In this document: piece by piece, positions 40,038-49,676 of the stretch
Layout: each line of letters opens with the position of its first letter
Position numbering within the stretch: the stretch's first letter is position 1
NCBI RefSeq assembly: GCF_900188445.1
Contig: NZ_FZOR01000009.1
Coordinates: 62,001-126,000 of the forward strand
Length of the DNA stretch: 64,000 bases
Origin: Actinomadura meyerae
Lineage (GTDB): Bacteria > Actinomycetota > Actinomycetes > Streptosporangiales > Streptosporangiaceae
Direction: 5' to 3'
Program-made: the position numbers and the translations under genes
The notes under the pieces: generated by a model
What the model was told of the DNA's origin: nothing
Seen by the model: only the letters and a program-made list of their open reading frames with translations
Databases searched by the model: none

Positions 40038-41399
40038 CTAAGACGCCGGCTCGTCCGCGGGCGCCCGGTCGAGGGAGAACCGGCGCTGGAACACGACGGC
40101 GACCGCCATCAGCGCGGCGGGGACGGCGGTCACGCCGATGAGGAGGGCCAGCAGCGCCGAGTCGGGCTGGGCCACCGCCTGGCCCTCGGTGGTGGAGACG
40201 AAACCGCCGAAGGCCAGGGCGGCGGAGTACACGTACGGGCCGATGGCGGTGCCGGTCGCCTCGGTCGCCGTCCAGACGCCGGTGTAGGCGCCCGCGCGCG
40301 CCGTCCCGCGCGCCTCGGCGGCGGCCACCACGTCCGGGACCAGCGAGAACGCGAAGAGCTGGAGGCCGGCGAAGGCGGTGCCGAGCATGGCGATCACGGC
40401 GGCGGTCACGGGCAGTCCCAGCTCGTCGCCGGGCCACAGGGCGAGGGGGCCGGCGACGAACGCGCCCTGGCACAGCAGCAGCGCGCGCTGCTTGCCGGTC
40501 CGCCGCGACACCCTCGACCACACGGGCCCGGCGATCGCGGCGGGGACGAGGAAGGCGCCCATGAGCACGGCGGTGAGGCCCTCGTCGTCCAGCACGTACT
40601 CGGCGTAGAACGGCACCGCGGCGAGGAACAGGTGCGTGGTGATCCCGGTGAACAGGTAGGACAGCACCAGCGCCCGGAACTCGCGGTCCCGCCACGTGGT
40701 CCGGACGTCGGCGAGGGCGGAGTGGCCCTGCCCCTCCGGGACCTTGAACCCGCACCGGTCGGTGAGCCGCCGGACGAAGACGACGGCGACGGCGCCGGTC
40801 GCGGCGAGCACCCCCGCCAGCAGGACCGCCATCCGCGCGTAGTCGCCGCGCCCGCCGTCCGACACCAGCGCCGGGGCCGCGACCCCGGCGCCGAGCAGGC
40901 CCACGGTGAGCAGCAGCATCCGGTACATGAACACGCGGGTGCGCTCGTGGTAGCCGATCCGCAGGTCCGACGGCGTCGTCAGGTACGGCACCTGGAAGCA
41001 CGCGTACAGGACGTTCCCGGCGATGTAGAAGCAGCCGACCCACAGTGCCGCCGTCCAGCCGGAGAGGCCGCCCGGCACCGAGAACAGCCCGATCCAGGCG
41101 ACCGCCAGCAGCAGCCCCCAGCGCAGCATGCCGCGGCGGTGCCCGGTGCGGCGCGCCTGCCGGTCCGACAGCGTCCCGAACACCGGGTGTGCGACCGCGT
41201 CGATGATCTTGGGCAGCAGCAGCGTGAGCCCGGCGAGGGCGGGCGCCACGCCGAGCGTGTGCGTCATGAAGTACAGCAGCAGCAGGCCGGGGACGGTGAC
41301 CCACACGCCCATGCCGAGCGACCCGGCGGCGTACCCGGCGAGGTCGCGGCCGCTGGCCCGGGCCCCGGTGCCGGACCGCGCCGGCGCGGCGGTGCTCAT
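40038..41399 (-). CDS. GPH/MFS family transporter (MelB-like)
   Basis: 453 residues with twelve predicted membrane helices. The N-terminal half has VPGLLLLYFMTHTLGV, LTLLLPKIIDAVAHPVFGTLSDRQARRTGHRRGMLRWGLLL (the Asp-rich cation/sugar site and loop 2-3 motif of the glycoside-pentoside-hexuronide family) and YACFQVPYLTTPSDLRIGYHERTRVFMYRMLL. It probably moves a sugar or related solute with H+ or Na+. It converges with the kinase gene 9 bp away and sits 39 bp downstream of the SDR-FMO pair on the same strand. The substrate cannot be assigned. Confidence 0.83.
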   Translation of the reverse strand: MSTAAPARSGTGARASGRDLAGYAAGSLGMGVWVTVPGLLLLYFMTHTLGVAPALAGLTLLLPKIIDAVAHPVFGTLSDRQARRTGHRRGMLRWGLLLAVAWIGLFSVPGGLSGWTAALWVGCFYIAGNVLYACFQVPYLTTPSDLRIGYHERTRVFMYRMLLLTVGLLGAGVAAPALVSDGGRGDYARMAVLLAGVLAATGAVAVVFVRRLTDRCGFKVPEGQGHSALADVRTTWRDREFRALVLSYLFTGITTHLFLAAVPFYAEYVLDDEGLTAVLMGAFLVPAAIAGPVWSRVSRRTGKQRALLLCQGAFVAGPLALWPGDELGLPVTAAVIAMLGTAFAGLQLFAFSLVPDVVAAAEARGTARAGAYTGVWTATEATGTAIGPYVYSAALAFGGFVSTTEGQAVAQPDSALLALLIGVTAVPAALMAVAVVFQRRFSLDRAPADEPAS

Positions 41400-41438
41400 C
41401 GGCGGCCCATCCGGCCGCCCACCCTGCGGCTCATCCGC

Positions 41439-42284
41439 TCACCCGCGTCCCGTGTGCCGGCGAACGACGCCGGCCGCCAGTTCCGCGCCCGCGAACGCGC
41501 CCGAGCGGACGCGTCCGGCGAACGTGCGGGCGACGATCCGGTCGGTCAGCGCGGGCAGGTGCCGGGCGAGGAAGAACTCGACGGCGCCGCGCCGGGTCGT
41601 CGTCACGTCCCGGCGGGGGCGGCGGGACAGGGCGGCGCGCATCACCGCGTCCACGACGCCCTCCAGCGGCTCGTAGACGCTGACGCCCTCCAGGGACAGC
41701 CCCGCGGCGGCGGTCGAGTCGTGGATCGGGCTCCGCACCGCCGACGGGTACACGCACGTCACGCCGACGTGGGTGCCGATCTCCATGCGCAGCGCGTCCG
41801 CGTAGGCGACGAGCGCCCGCTTGGACGCGCCGTACGCGGCGGCCAGGGGCAGCTGCATGACGGCCATGCGGGACGTCAGCATGACGACGCGCCCCCGCGA
41901 CTCGACGAGGGCGTCCACGCACGCCGACGTCACCCGCCAGGCGCCGAGCAGGTTGATGTCGAGCTGGCGGCGGACCTCGTCGCCGGGCGGCAGCTCGGCC
42001 GGGGCGGGCCCGCCGATCCCGGCGTTGTTGATCAGCAGGTCGAGCCCGCCGAGCCGCTCGATCGCCGCGGCCACGGCGGCGGGCACGGCCGCGTCGTCGG
42101 TGATGTCGCAGGCCAGGACCTCGACCGGGTCGTCCGGCCGGGGCGCGAGGTCCAGGCCCACGACGCGGGCGCCCCGGCCGCTCAGCCGGGCGCAGATCGC
42201 GCGGCCGAACGTGCCGGACGCGCCGGTGACGAGGACCCGCAGGCCGCGCGGGTCGCGGCCGCCGGTCGGGCGGGGTGTGCTCAT
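41439..42284 (-). CDS. Short-chain dehydrogenase/reductase of the PucR-linked operon
   Basis: 281 residues: VTGASGTFGRAICARL (NAD(P) site), DITD, INNAGIGG, catalytic TSRMAV (Ser) and YGASKRALVAYADALR (Tyr, Lys). The ATG overlaps the upstream monooxygenase stop as ATGA, so the two are translated together. A C-terminal extension of about 60 residues (FFLARHLPALTDRIVARTFAGRVR) resembles membrane-associated SDRs acting on hydrophobic ketones. The pair probably acts in oxidation of an alicyclic or steroid-like compound; this is inference. Confidence 0.87.
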   Translation of the reverse strand: MSTPRPTGGRDPRGLRVLVTGASGTFGRAICARLSGRGARVVGLDLAPRPDDPVEVLACDITDDAAVPAAVAAAIERLGGLDLLINNAGIGGPAPAELPPGDEVRRQLDINLLGAWRVTSACVDALVESRGRVVMLTSRMAVMQLPLAAAYGASKRALVAYADALRMEIGTHVGVTCVYPSAVRSPIHDSTAAAGLSLEGVSVYEPLEGVVDAVMRAALSRRPRRDVTTTRRGAVEFFLARHLPALTDRIVARTFAGRVRSGAFAGAELAAGVVRRHTGRG

Positions 42285-43633
42285 GCCGGTGTCTCCTCGC
42301 GGTGGGCCGGGGTGAAGGGCCGGGCGGCGCCGCGCGCGAGCCGGGCGCGGCCGGCCTTCAGCTCGCGGGGCAGCTCGGCCATGTACCGATCGAAGTCGAC
42401 GCGCATCATGGGGCGCCGGTCGCCCCACCGCTCGGTCGCCTCGCGCAGCGCGCGGGCGACGTCGCGCCGCCGCCGCGCCGGCGGCGGCAGCCCGTAGGCG
42501 CCGGCGAAGTAGGCCGCCGCCAGCTTGGCCTGGGCCTCCACGATCGGCAGCGCGGCGCCCGTGGACTGCATCAGCCCGACGAAGGCCAGACCGGGTTCCT
42601 CCAAGTGGAAGACCCGCTTGTAGAGCGGGAGCCGCTCGGGGTCGGCGCCCACCACGTCGCGGGGCAGGAACGGGATGCTCACCCGGTAGCCGGTCGCCCA
42701 GACGACCACGTCGACGGGGTCCGCGGTGCCGTCGGTGAACACGACCTCGTCCCCGTCGAAGCGGGCGATGCCCGGCCGCGGCGCCACCTCGCCGTGGGTC
42801 AGGCGGTGCAGGATCGTGTCGCTGATCGTGGGGTGGTTCTGGAACAGGCCGCCCGCCGGGGCGGGGAGGCCGTAGTCCTGCGGGCGGCCGACGGCGAGCC
42901 GCAGCATCGTCTCGGCGACGCGCTGCCTGGTCCGCCACGGCAGCACCGCGAGGGCGCCGCCGGTCGCGTCGGACGGGCGTCCGAACAGGTACTTCGGGAC
43001 GATGTGGACGCCGCGCCGCGCCGACAGCAGCACCGGGCCGGCGGCGACGTGGGAGGCGTCCACGGCGATGTCCATGGCCGAGTTCCCCATGCCGACGACG
43101 AGGACGCGCTTGCCGCGGAACTGCTCGGCGTCGCGGTAGGCGTGCGCGTGCAGCTGGGCGCCGGCGAACTCGCCGGGCGGCGCCGGGTCGGGCCACCGGG
43201 GGGCCCAGTTGTGGCCGTTGGCAACCACGACGGCGTCGTACCGGTCGGTCTCGCCCGCCTCGGTGGCGACCGTCCACGGGCCGTCCGCGCCGTCCCGCTC
43301 GACCGACACCACGGGGCTGTTGAAGCGGATGTGCGGGACGAGGCCGAAGCGCTCCGCGTAGTCCTCCAGGTATCCGGCGACCATGTCGGCGGACGGGTAG
43401 TCGGGCCAGTGCCGGGGCATCGGGAAGTCGGCGAACTCGGTGCGCCCCTTGCTGGTGTTGAGGTGCAGGGACGCGTACGCGGGCGAGTGGCAGGCGTCGC
43501 GCACCCACAGCCCGCCCGCGCGGTCGCCCCGCTCGTAGAGGACGGCCTCCACGCCCGCGTCGCGCAGGGCCTTGCCGGCGGCGAGGCCGGCCGGCCCGGC
43601 GCCGATCACGGCGGCACGGCGGGCAGAGATCAT
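42281..43633 (-). CDS. Flavin-containing monooxygenase (class B)
   Basis: 450 residues. FAD motif AVIGAGPAGLAAGKAL near the N-terminus, GDRAGGLWV, fingerprint FAGAQLHAHAY (FxGxxxHxxxY), NADPH motif VLVVGMGNSAMDIA and VVWATGYRVSIPFL. The start is the ATG at 43633 with GGAG 8 nt upstream, not the longer frame. It would oxygenate a nucleophilic heteroatom or ketone using NADPH and O2. It is the first gene of a two- or three-gene operon with the SDR and possibly the transporter, divergent from a PucR regulator. Confidence 0.88.
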   Translation of the reverse strand: MISARRAAVIGAGPAGLAAGKALRDAGVEAVLYERGDRAGGLWVRDACHSPAYASLHLNTSKGRTEFADFPMPRHWPDYPSADMVAGYLEDYAERFGLVPHIRFNSPVVSVERDGADGPWTVATEAGETDRYDAVVVANGHNWAPRWPDPAPPGEFAGAQLHAHAYRDAEQFRGKRVLVVGMGNSAMDIAVDASHVAAGPVLLSARRGVHIVPKYLFGRPSDATGGALAVLPWRTRQRVAETMLRLAVGRPQDYGLPAPAGGLFQNHPTISDTILHRLTHGEVAPRPGIARFDGDEVVFTDGTADPVDVVVWATGYRVSIPFLPRDVVGADPERLPLYKRVFHLEEPGLAFVGLMQSTGAALPIVEAQAKLAAAYFAGAYGLPPPARRRRDVARALREATERWGDRRPMMRVDFDRYMAELPRELKAGRARLARGAARPFTPAHREETPA

Positions 43634-43736
43634 GAGGGCACTCCTGAAGACGACACGTCGGCTTGTGGTGTCCTCCAACCTTAGAAACCGGACGCCCCCG
43701 CTGACATGGAGGGCGGCACGGATTTGGCCGCGGACG

Positions 43737-43752
43737 TTGTGGCGCACCACAA
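43737..43752. promoter_or_regulatory. 16-bp inverted repeat, putative PucR operator
   Basis: TTGTGG and CCACAA (perfect 6-bp arms, CGCA centre) lie 8 bp before the PucR start and about 104 bp from the divergent FMO start. Another TTGTGG half-site occurs at 43663-43668 near the FMO promoter. The arrangement suggests common regulation of both directions. Confidence 0.5.
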
Positions 43753-43760
43753 TCGGGTCC

Positions 43761-44885
43761 ATGACTCAGCGCGACGCCGACTGGGCGCCGGTGATGAACC
43801 TCATCGAGCGGATCTCCCGCGAGGAGGACCTCCTGCCGTCCGTGGTCGCCGGGGTGACCTCCGTGGTGCGGGAGATGTCGGTCCTGCCGCCCGCCGACAT
43901 CGCCGGGCACACCCGCGCGCTGCTCGCGGCCGCCACCCGCGCGATCGCGGCGCGGCGCGGGCCGACCGAGGGCGAGCTGGCGTTCGTCGCCGAACTCGGC
44001 GTGACCCGCGCCCGGCAGGGCGTGCCGGTCGAGGCGGTGCTGAGCGCCGTCCACGTCGCCGAGCGCGGGATCTGGGCGCGGGTCCGGGAGCTCGCCGCCG
44101 ACGAGGGCGTCGGCGCGGAGCTGCTGCTGGACGCGCGGGAGCTGTACGACGACTGGGCCGAGGCCGTCCGGTCCCGGCTGATCCGGGCGCACCGGGAGGC
44201 GCGCGCGGAGGCGGCGGGGGCCGGGCCGGGGCGGGGCGAGCGGGACGCGGCGCTGCTGCGGCGCCTGCTGGACGGCGGTTCGGCCGCCGCGCTCGCCGCC
44301 GCCGAGGCGGGCCTGCCCGCCGGCGGCGCGCTGTGGGTGCTGGCGGCCCGCCCGTCCGGCGCCGGGCGCGGCCACCCGCCCGTCCGGCCGCCGGCGCTGT
44401 CCGCGCTGCTGGACGGCCTGCGGTTCACGGTGACGGCCGCGCCGCCCGCGATGCCGCCCGGCGGGGCGGTGGCCGGGCTCGCCGGGCCCGCCGAGGCGGA
44501 GAACCTGGCCGCCGCGCGCCGGCTCGCCGTCTCCGCGCTCGCCGCCGCCGAGGCGACCGGGCGGACCGGGGCGGTGCACATCGCCGAGGTGGCCGTGGTC
44601 GCGGCGGCGGCCGACCGCACCGACCTCGCGTCCATCCTGCTCGACCGGTACCGTGCGGCCCGCGCGGACCTCGGCGCGAACGCCGTGCCGGTCGCCCGCG
44701 CGGTGTGCGCCTGGCTGGAGGCGGGCCGCGACGTGACCGCCGCCGCGGAGGCCCTGTTCGTCCACCCCAACACGGTGCGCAACAGGGTCCAGCGGTTCGC
44801 GGACGCCACCGGCATCGACGCGGCCGACACCTTCGGCGGCGTCAACGCCTGGTGGCTGTGCCGCGCCTGGCTCGCCCCGGCCTGA
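43761..44885 (+). CDS. PucR-family transcriptional regulator
   Basis: 374 residues. The N-terminal 150 residues form a helical sensor domain (IERISREEDLLPSVVAGVTSVVREM, DIAGHTRALLAAATRAI). A GGDEF-like central fold follows, and the C-terminal PucR HTH has VARAVCAWLEAGRDVTAAAEALFVHPNTVRNRVQRFADATGIDAADTFG, the hallmark HxNTVRxR motif. It is divergent from the FMO-SDR operon, which it probably activates when a substrate is present. The ATG at 43761 follows a palindrome closely, consistent with autoregulation. Confidence 0.87.
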   Translation: MTQRDADWAPVMNLIERISREEDLLPSVVAGVTSVVREMSVLPPADIAGHTRALLAAATRAIAARRGPTEGELAFVAELGVTRARQGVPVEAVLSAVHVAERGIWARVRELAADEGVGAELLLDARELYDDWAEAVRSRLIRAHREARAEAAGAGPGRGERDAALLRRLLDGGSAAALAAAEAGLPAGGALWVLAARPSGAGRGHPPVRPPALSALLDGLRFTVTAAPPAMPPGGAVAGLAGPAEAENLAAARRLAVSALAAAEATGRTGAVHIAEVAVVAAAADRTDLASILLDRYRAARADLGANAVPVARAVCAWLEAGRDVTAAAEALFVHPNTVRNRVQRFADATGIDAADTFGGVNAWWLCRAWLAPA

Positions 44886-44897
44886 CCCCTCCCGGCC

Positions 44898-45707
44898 CTA
44901 CTGGCCGGCCGGGCCCTCCGAGGAGGAGGACGCCGCGTCCAGCTCGTGGGCCAGTTCCTCCAGCTCGGCGCCGCCCGCCATGAGGCCGGTCAGCTCCTCC
45001 CGGGTGATCTCGTCCTTGGTGTGGTAGCCGATGCTGCGGCCCCGGTTGAGGATCAGGAAGCGGTCCCCGACCGGGTAGGCGTGGTGCGGGTTGTGGGTGA
45101 TGAACACGACCGCGAGGCCCCGCTCCCTCGCCTGCAGGACGTACCGCAGCACCACGCCCGCCTGCTTCACGCCGAGGGCGGCGGTGGGCTCGTCCAGGAC
45201 GAGGGCCTTGGCGCCGAAGTGGACGGCGCGGGCGATGGCGACGCACTGGCGCTCGCCGCCCGACAGCGTCCCGATGGGCTGGTCGACGTCGCGCAGGTCG
45301 ATCCCCATCGCGGCCATCTCGGTGCGCGTGGTCTCGCGCATGAACCCGATGTCCAGCCGTCCGAAGCCCCTGCGCTTCTCCGAGCCGAGGAAGAAGTTCC
45401 GCCAGACCGGCATCAGCGGGACGACCGCGAGGTCCTGGTAGACGGTCGCGATGCCCCGGTCGAGGGCCTCGCGGGGCGAGCCGAAGAAGACCTCCTCGCC
45501 CTGGACCTCGTACGTCCCGGCGTCGTGCCGGTGCAGGCCCGCGACGACCTTGATGAGCGTCGACTTGCCCGCCCCGTTGTCGCCCAGCACGCAGGTGACC
45601 TCGCCCGCGGACACCTCCATGTCGACGTCCCGCAGCGCGATGACGTTGCCGTAGTTCTTGCCGACGCCGGCCAGCCGGATCAGCGGCGCCGCCTTCGCGT
45701 CCGTCAT
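44898..45707 (-). CDS. Sugar ABC transporter ATP-binding protein (single domain)
   Basis: 269 residues: Walker [13 protein letters not shown]-loop [20 protein letters not shown], signature [14 protein letters not shown], Walker [14 protein letters not shown] and switch His in [11 protein letters not shown]. It contains a single nucleotide-binding domain, as in FrcA-like transporters, not the double ATPase of ribose/xylose systems, so a homodimer is expected. It ends the operon; its start overlaps the permease stop (ATGA). It energises import by the preceding permease and binding protein, probably of myo-inositol given the neighbouring iol genes. Confidence 0.9.
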   Translation of the reverse strand: MTDAKAAPLIRLAGVGKNYGNVIALRDVDMEVSAGEVTCVLGDNGAGKSTLIKVVAGLHRHDAGTYEVQGEEVFFGSPREALDRGIATVYQDLAVVPLMPVWRNFFLGSEKRRGFGRLDIGFMRETTRTEMAAMGIDLRDVDQPIGTLSGGERQCVAIARAVHFGAKALVLDEPTAALGVKQAGVVLRYVLQARERGLAVVFITHNPHHAYPVGDRFLILNRGRSIGYHTKDEITREELTGLMAGGAELEELAHELDAASSSSEGPAGQ

Positions 45708-46765
45708 GACGACCGCTCCACTCTGCGCCGCACGATCAGGTTCACCACGGTCGCGACCAGCAGCATCGCGCCGAGGAAGAAGCGGAACCAGTCGGGGTTC
45801 CACTCCGCGTACACGATGCCCTTGTTCGTCATGCCGAAGATGAACGCGCCGATGGCCGCGCCGATCGCCGACCCGTAGCCGCCGGTCAGCAGGCAGCCGC
45901 CGATGACCGCGCAGATGATGTACAGGAACTCGTTGCCGATGCCCTCGCCGGACTGGACGGTCGCGAACGCGAACACCAGGTGCATCCCGGAGAACCAGGC
46001 ACAGAACGCCACGCCCATGAACAGGCCGATCTTGACCCGGTCGACCGGCACGCCGACCGCGCGGGCGGCGGCCGCCGCGCCGCCCGCCGCGAAGATCCAG
46101 TTGCCGGTGCGGGTGCGCAGCAGCAGCCAGGTCGCGATCGCGGTGAACAGCAGCCACCAGAACACGGTGATCTTCACGTTGACGCCGAGGACGTCCACGT
46201 CCGAGGCGAACACCGCGCGGGCGGAGCCGAAGCCGTCCATGTCGCGGACGGAGTCGCTGGCGACGTTGCCGGTGAGCGCCTTCGTCACGCCGAGGTTCAG
46301 CCCCGCGAGCATGAAGAACGTGGCCAGCGTGATGATGAAGCTCGGCAGCCTGGTCCGGACGTAGAGGACGCCGTTGACCATGCCGAGCGCCAGTGTCAGC
46401 ACCAGCGAGATCGCGACGCCGGCCCACACGTTCAGCGTGAACTGGTAGGCGGTCAGCGCCGCGATCAGCGCCGACGAGGTCACCATCACCCCGGCCGACA
46501 GGTCGAACTCGCCGCCGATCATCAGCAGCGACACCCCGACCGCCATGATCCCGAAGGTGGACGCGGCGTACAGCACGGTGGAGAACGACCCGGCGCGCAG
46601 GAACGCGTCCGCGACCGCGGAGAAGAACACGAACAGCGCGACGGCGCCGAGCAGCGCGCCGAGCTCCGGGCGGCCCAGCAGCCGCCGCAGCGGCGACCGC
46701 CGGGCCAGGCGCTCGTCGGAGCCGGGACCGGCCACCGGGGGCGGCTCGGCGACCGCCTGCGTCAT
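45704..46765 (-). CDS. Sugar ABC transporter permease
   Basis: 353 residues with about ten membrane helices of the BPD_transp_2 (ribose/inositol) type: [36 protein letters not shown] includes the typical GGEFDLS motif, and later [30 protein letters not shown] 30-residue cytoplasmic N-terminus precedes helix 1. Start and stop overlap the neighbours by 4 bp (ATGA), so all three subunits are co-translated. It forms the membrane channel of the uptake system. Confidence 0.9.
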   Translation of the reverse strand: MTQAVAEPPPVAGPGSDERLARRSPLRRLLGRPELGALLGAVALFVFFSAVADAFLRAGSFSTVLYAASTFGIMAVGVSLLMIGGEFDLSAGVMVTSSALIAALTAYQFTLNVWAGVAISLVLTLALGMVNGVLYVRTRLPSFIITLATFFMLAGLNLGVTKALTGNVASDSVRDMDGFGSARAVFASDVDVLGVNVKITVFWWLLFTAIATWLLLRTRTGNWIFAAGGAAAAARAVGVPVDRVKIGLFMGVAFCAWFSGMHLVFAFATVQSGEGIGNEFLYIICAVIGGCLLTGGYGSAIGAAIGAFIFGMTNKGIVYAEWNPDWFRFFLGAMLLVATVVNLIVRRRVERSS

Positions 46766-47751
46766 CGCGTCCCCCGGTTCGCGAACGCCTCCAGGCCGCC
46801 CGCGTTCTCCCCGGTGACGATCGCCGGACCGGTCAGCACCGGACGCCCGCCGCCGAGCACGTTGCCGTTGTTCTTCATCAGCCACAGCTGGTCGACGGCC
46901 TCGTAGCCCTGCAGGTACGGCTGCTGGTCGACGGCGAACTGGATGGAGCCCGCCTTGAGCGAGGCGATCAGGTCCTTGTTCAGGTCGAACGTGCCGATCT
47001 TGGCCTTGCTGCCGGTCTCCTTCACCGCGTCGACGGCGGTCGCGGCGAACGGAGCGCCGAGCGTCAGGATCCCGTCGACGGCCTTGTCGGACTGGAGCTT
47101 GGCGGTGATCGACGACTTGACGTCCGGCATGTTCGTGCCCTGGACGAACAGGTTCTCCATGTCGCCGCCGAACGTCTTCTTCGCACCGGCGCAGCGGGCC
47201 TCCAGACCCACGTTGCCCTGCTCGTGGATGACGCACAGCGCCTTCTTCGCGCCGATCTCGCCCAGCTCCGCGCCGGCCGCCTCGCCCGCGATGGACTCGT
47301 CCTGCCCGAAGTGCGCGACCGCGCCGAGCTCCGCCGACTCCGCGGCGCCGGAGTTGATCGACACGACCGGGATCTTCGCGGCGGCGGCGCGGGCCAGCAC
47401 GTCCTTCATCGCGTCGGGCTTGGCGAGCGTGACGATGATCCCGTCGACCTTCTTGTCGATCGCCGCCTGGACGAGCTGGGCCTGCTTGCCGCCGTCCGGG
47501 TCCGCCGAGTAGAGGAACTCGGCATTGTCCTTGGCGGCGGCCGCCTTCGCGCCCTTCTGGACGATGTCCCAGAACGTGTCGCCGGCGCCGGAGTGGGTCA
47601 CCATCGCGATCTTCAGCCGGGGGCCGGCCCCCTCGGGGGCCTCCTCGGACTTCTTCCCGCCGGAGCTGCTGCAGGCGCTCAGCGCCAGCAGCCCAGCGGC
47701 GGCCAGGACCGCGAGCCTCCGGGTCGACCCGCGCGCGACAACGCCTCTCAT
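46762..47751 (-). CDS. Sugar-binding lipoprotein of the ABC transporter
   Basis: 329 residues. The lipobox LLALSAC places the lipid on Cys27, followed by a Ser/Gly/Lys linker. The mature part is a periplasmic-binding-protein type 1 fold of the ribose/inositol class: [75 protein letters not shown] and [24 protein letters not shown] site precedes the ATG. It begins the three-gene transporter unit, 123 bp after iolB, and its ligand is likely myo-inositol or a related cyclitol. Confidence 0.9.
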   Translation of the reverse strand: MRGVVARGSTRRLAVLAAAGLLALSACSSSGGKKSEEAPEGAGPRLKIAMVTHSGAGDTFWDIVQKGAKAAAAKDNAEFLYSADPDGGKQAQLVQAAIDKKVDGIIVTLAKPDAMKDVLARAAAAKIPVVSINSGAAESAELGAVAHFGQDESIAGEAAGAELGEIGAKKALCVIHEQGNVGLEARCAGAKKTFGGDMENLFVQGTNMPDVKSSITAKLQSDKAVDGILTLGAPFAATAVDAVKETGSKAKIGTFDLNKDLIASLKAGSIQFAVDQQPYLQGYEAVDQLWLMKNNGNVLGGGRPVLTGPAIVTGENAGGLEAFANRGTR

Positions 47752-47874
47752 CGGCTGCTCTCCGTTCTCCCCGAATGTGTCGGTGTGAGGAGTTGATCAC
47801 AGATCGGGGCGGGCGTGCGCGGGATCCGGCTCACAATTCGGGACTGTCCAGGTCGCGGCGGGGGTCCGCGGGGG

Positions 47875-48744
47875 TCACCGCCGCCCTTCCGCCCGCCCGT
47901 CCGATGAGGTCAGCGGAAGGCGCGGATCGGGCTCCCGGCCCGTCCAGGTGTCGCGGATCCAGGCGTGCGCGGGGTCGTCGCAGATCCGCCAGGCCCTCTC
48001 CGGGGACGGGCCGGCCATGACGTTGAGGTAGTAGAGGTCGTGGCCGGGCGGGGCCATCGACGGCCCGTGCCAGCCGTGCGGGACCAGCACGGCGTCCCCG
48101 GTGCGGACCTCGGCGAGCACGTCGATGGGACGCTCCGGCGTGCCGTAGACGCGCTGGTAGCCCATGCCGTCCCCGGCGACCTCGAAGTAGTAGATCTCCT
48201 CCAGCACCGACTCGCCGGGCCGGTCCTCGTCGTGCTTGTGCGGCGGGAAGGACGACCAGCAGCCGCCCGGCGTGAGCACCTCGCAGGCGATCAGCTTCTC
48301 GGCGAACGGGAAGCCGTCCGGCGTGCCGAAGTTGTTGACCTGGCGGCTCGCCGCCCCAGCGCCGCGCAGCTCGACCGGCACCTTCTCCGCCGGGCCGTAG
48401 CGGGGCTCCAGCCGGTTCTCGCACCGGGCGCCGGCCAGCGCGAACCGTCCGCTCCCCCGCACGGTGACGCGGGCGTCGCGCGGGACGTAGGCGAAGTCGC
48501 TGACGCGGCTGAACACGTCGTCGCGGCCCTCCAGCTCGAACCGCGTGCCGTCGCACTCCACCGCGCACGACCCGGCCAGGGGCAGGACGATCGTCTCGAA
48601 TGCGCCGGTGCCGAAGGTGTGCTCGCCGCCGCCGGACAGGTCGAGGACGCGCAGGGCGGAGTGCGTCCAGCCGGCCGACTCGGGCGTGATGGCGAGGCCG
48701 TAGGGGCCGTCTCCGGCGGTGCCCGCGGGCAGGTGGTGGTTCAT
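47875..48744 (-). CDS. iolB: 5-deoxy-glucuronate isomerase
   Basis: 289 residues, IolB bicupin. It converts 5-deoxy-D-glucuronate to 5-dehydro-2-deoxy-D-gluconate in myo-inositol breakdown. The C-terminal cupin metal site is visible: FPPHKHDED (two His), LEEIYYFEV (Glu) and VPHGWHGPSMAPPGHDLYYLNVMAG (His). ATGA overlap with iolC. A disordered, charged tail ends the protein. Together with iolC and iolG it gives part of the pathway; iolD, iolE, iolJ and iolA are not in this window. Confidence 0.93.
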   Translation of the reverse strand: MNHHLPAGTAGDGPYGLAITPESAGWTHSALRVLDLSGGGEHTFGTGAFETIVLPLAGSCAVECDGTRFELEGRDDVFSRVSDFAYVPRDARVTVRGSGRFALAGARCENRLEPRYGPAEKVPVELRGAGAASRQVNNFGTPDGFPFAEKLIACEVLTPGGCWSSFPPHKHDEDRPGESVLEEIYYFEVAGDGMGYQRVYGTPERPIDVLAEVRTGDAVLVPHGWHGPSMAPPGHDLYYLNVMAGPSPERAWRICDDPAHAWIRDTWTGREPDPRLPLTSSDGRAEGRR

Positions 48745-49676
48745 CCGGTCTCCTTGAGCAGTGCTTCGACCTCGTCCTGCGCGGGCATCGCCTCGGAGCA
48801 GGCGACGCGGGACGCGACGACCGCCCCGGCGGCGCTCGCGAACCCGGCGATCCGCGGCAGCTCCCAGCCGGCGAGGAGGCCGTGGCAGAGGGCTCCGCCG
48901 AACGCGTCGCCGGCGCCGAGCCCGTTGACGACGTCGACCTCGACCGGCGGAACCCGCACGGTCTCCCGGGCCGTCGCGGCGAGGACGCCGCCCGGGCCCA
49001 TCTTCACGACGGCGAGTTCCGGGCCGCGGTCGAGGATCGCGCGGGCGGCGGTCTCCGGCTCCCTCTCCCCCACCGCGACCTCGCACTCGTCCAGGTTGCC
49101 GACCGCGACCTTGGCGTGTTCCAGGGCGCGGCCCGCCCAGTGCGGGGCCTCGGCGGGGTCGTCCCACAGCATCGGCCTGTAGTCGAGGTCGATGACGGTC
49201 TGGCCGGGGTGCTCGGCCAGCGCCGCCAGGGTCGCCTCACGGCTGGGCTCCTGAGAGAGGCCCGTGACGGTGCCCCACATGATGCGCGCCTCGCGGATCG
49301 CCTCCAGGTCCAGCTCGTCCCGGTGGATCTCCAGGTCGGGCGCCTTGGGATAGCGGTAGAAGTACAGCGGGAAGTCATCCGGCGGGAAGATCTCGCAGAA
49401 GGCCAGCGGGGTCGGCAGGCCGGGGACGGACGTGACGTACCGGTCGTCTACCCCGTACCCCCGCAGCGCCTTGTGGACGAACCGTCCGAACGGGTCGTTC
49501 CCGGTACGCGTGATGACGGCGGTGCGGCGGCCGTACCTGGCCGCCGCGACGGCGACGTTGGTGGGGCTGCCGCCGAGGTACTTGCCGAACGACTCGACGT
49601 CCTCCAGCGGGACGCCGGTCTGGTCGGGGTAGACGTCGACGCTCACCCGCCCCATCGTGATGAGGTCGAAGCTCAT
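48741..49676 (-). CDS. iolC: 5-dehydro-2-deoxygluconokinase
   Basis: 311 residues, PfkB/ribokinase fold. It phosphorylates 5-dehydro-2-deoxygluconate. N-terminal ITMGRVSVDVYPDQTGVPLEDVESFGKYLGGSPTNVAVAAARYG matches IolC, with the ribokinase glycine region. RTGNDPFG, FPLYFYRYPKAPDL, and the C-terminal catalytic VNGLGAGDAFGGALCHGLL (GAGDAF anion hole and Asp base) complete it. ATGA overlaps on both sides put it between iolG and iolB. Confidence 0.93.
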   Translation of the reverse strand: MSFDLITMGRVSVDVYPDQTGVPLEDVESFGKYLGGSPTNVAVAAARYGRRTAVITRTGNDPFGRFVHKALRGYGVDDRYVTSVPGLPTPLAFCEIFPPDDFPLYFYRYPKAPDLEIHRDELDLEAIREARIMWGTVTGLSQEPSREATLAALAEHPGQTVIDLDYRPMLWDDPAEAPHWAGRALEHAKVAVGNLDECEVAVGEREPETAARAILDRGPELAVVKMGPGGVLAATARETVRVPPVEVDVVNGLGAGDAFGGALCHGLLAGWELPRIAGFASAAGAVVASRVACSEAMPAQDEVEALLKETG

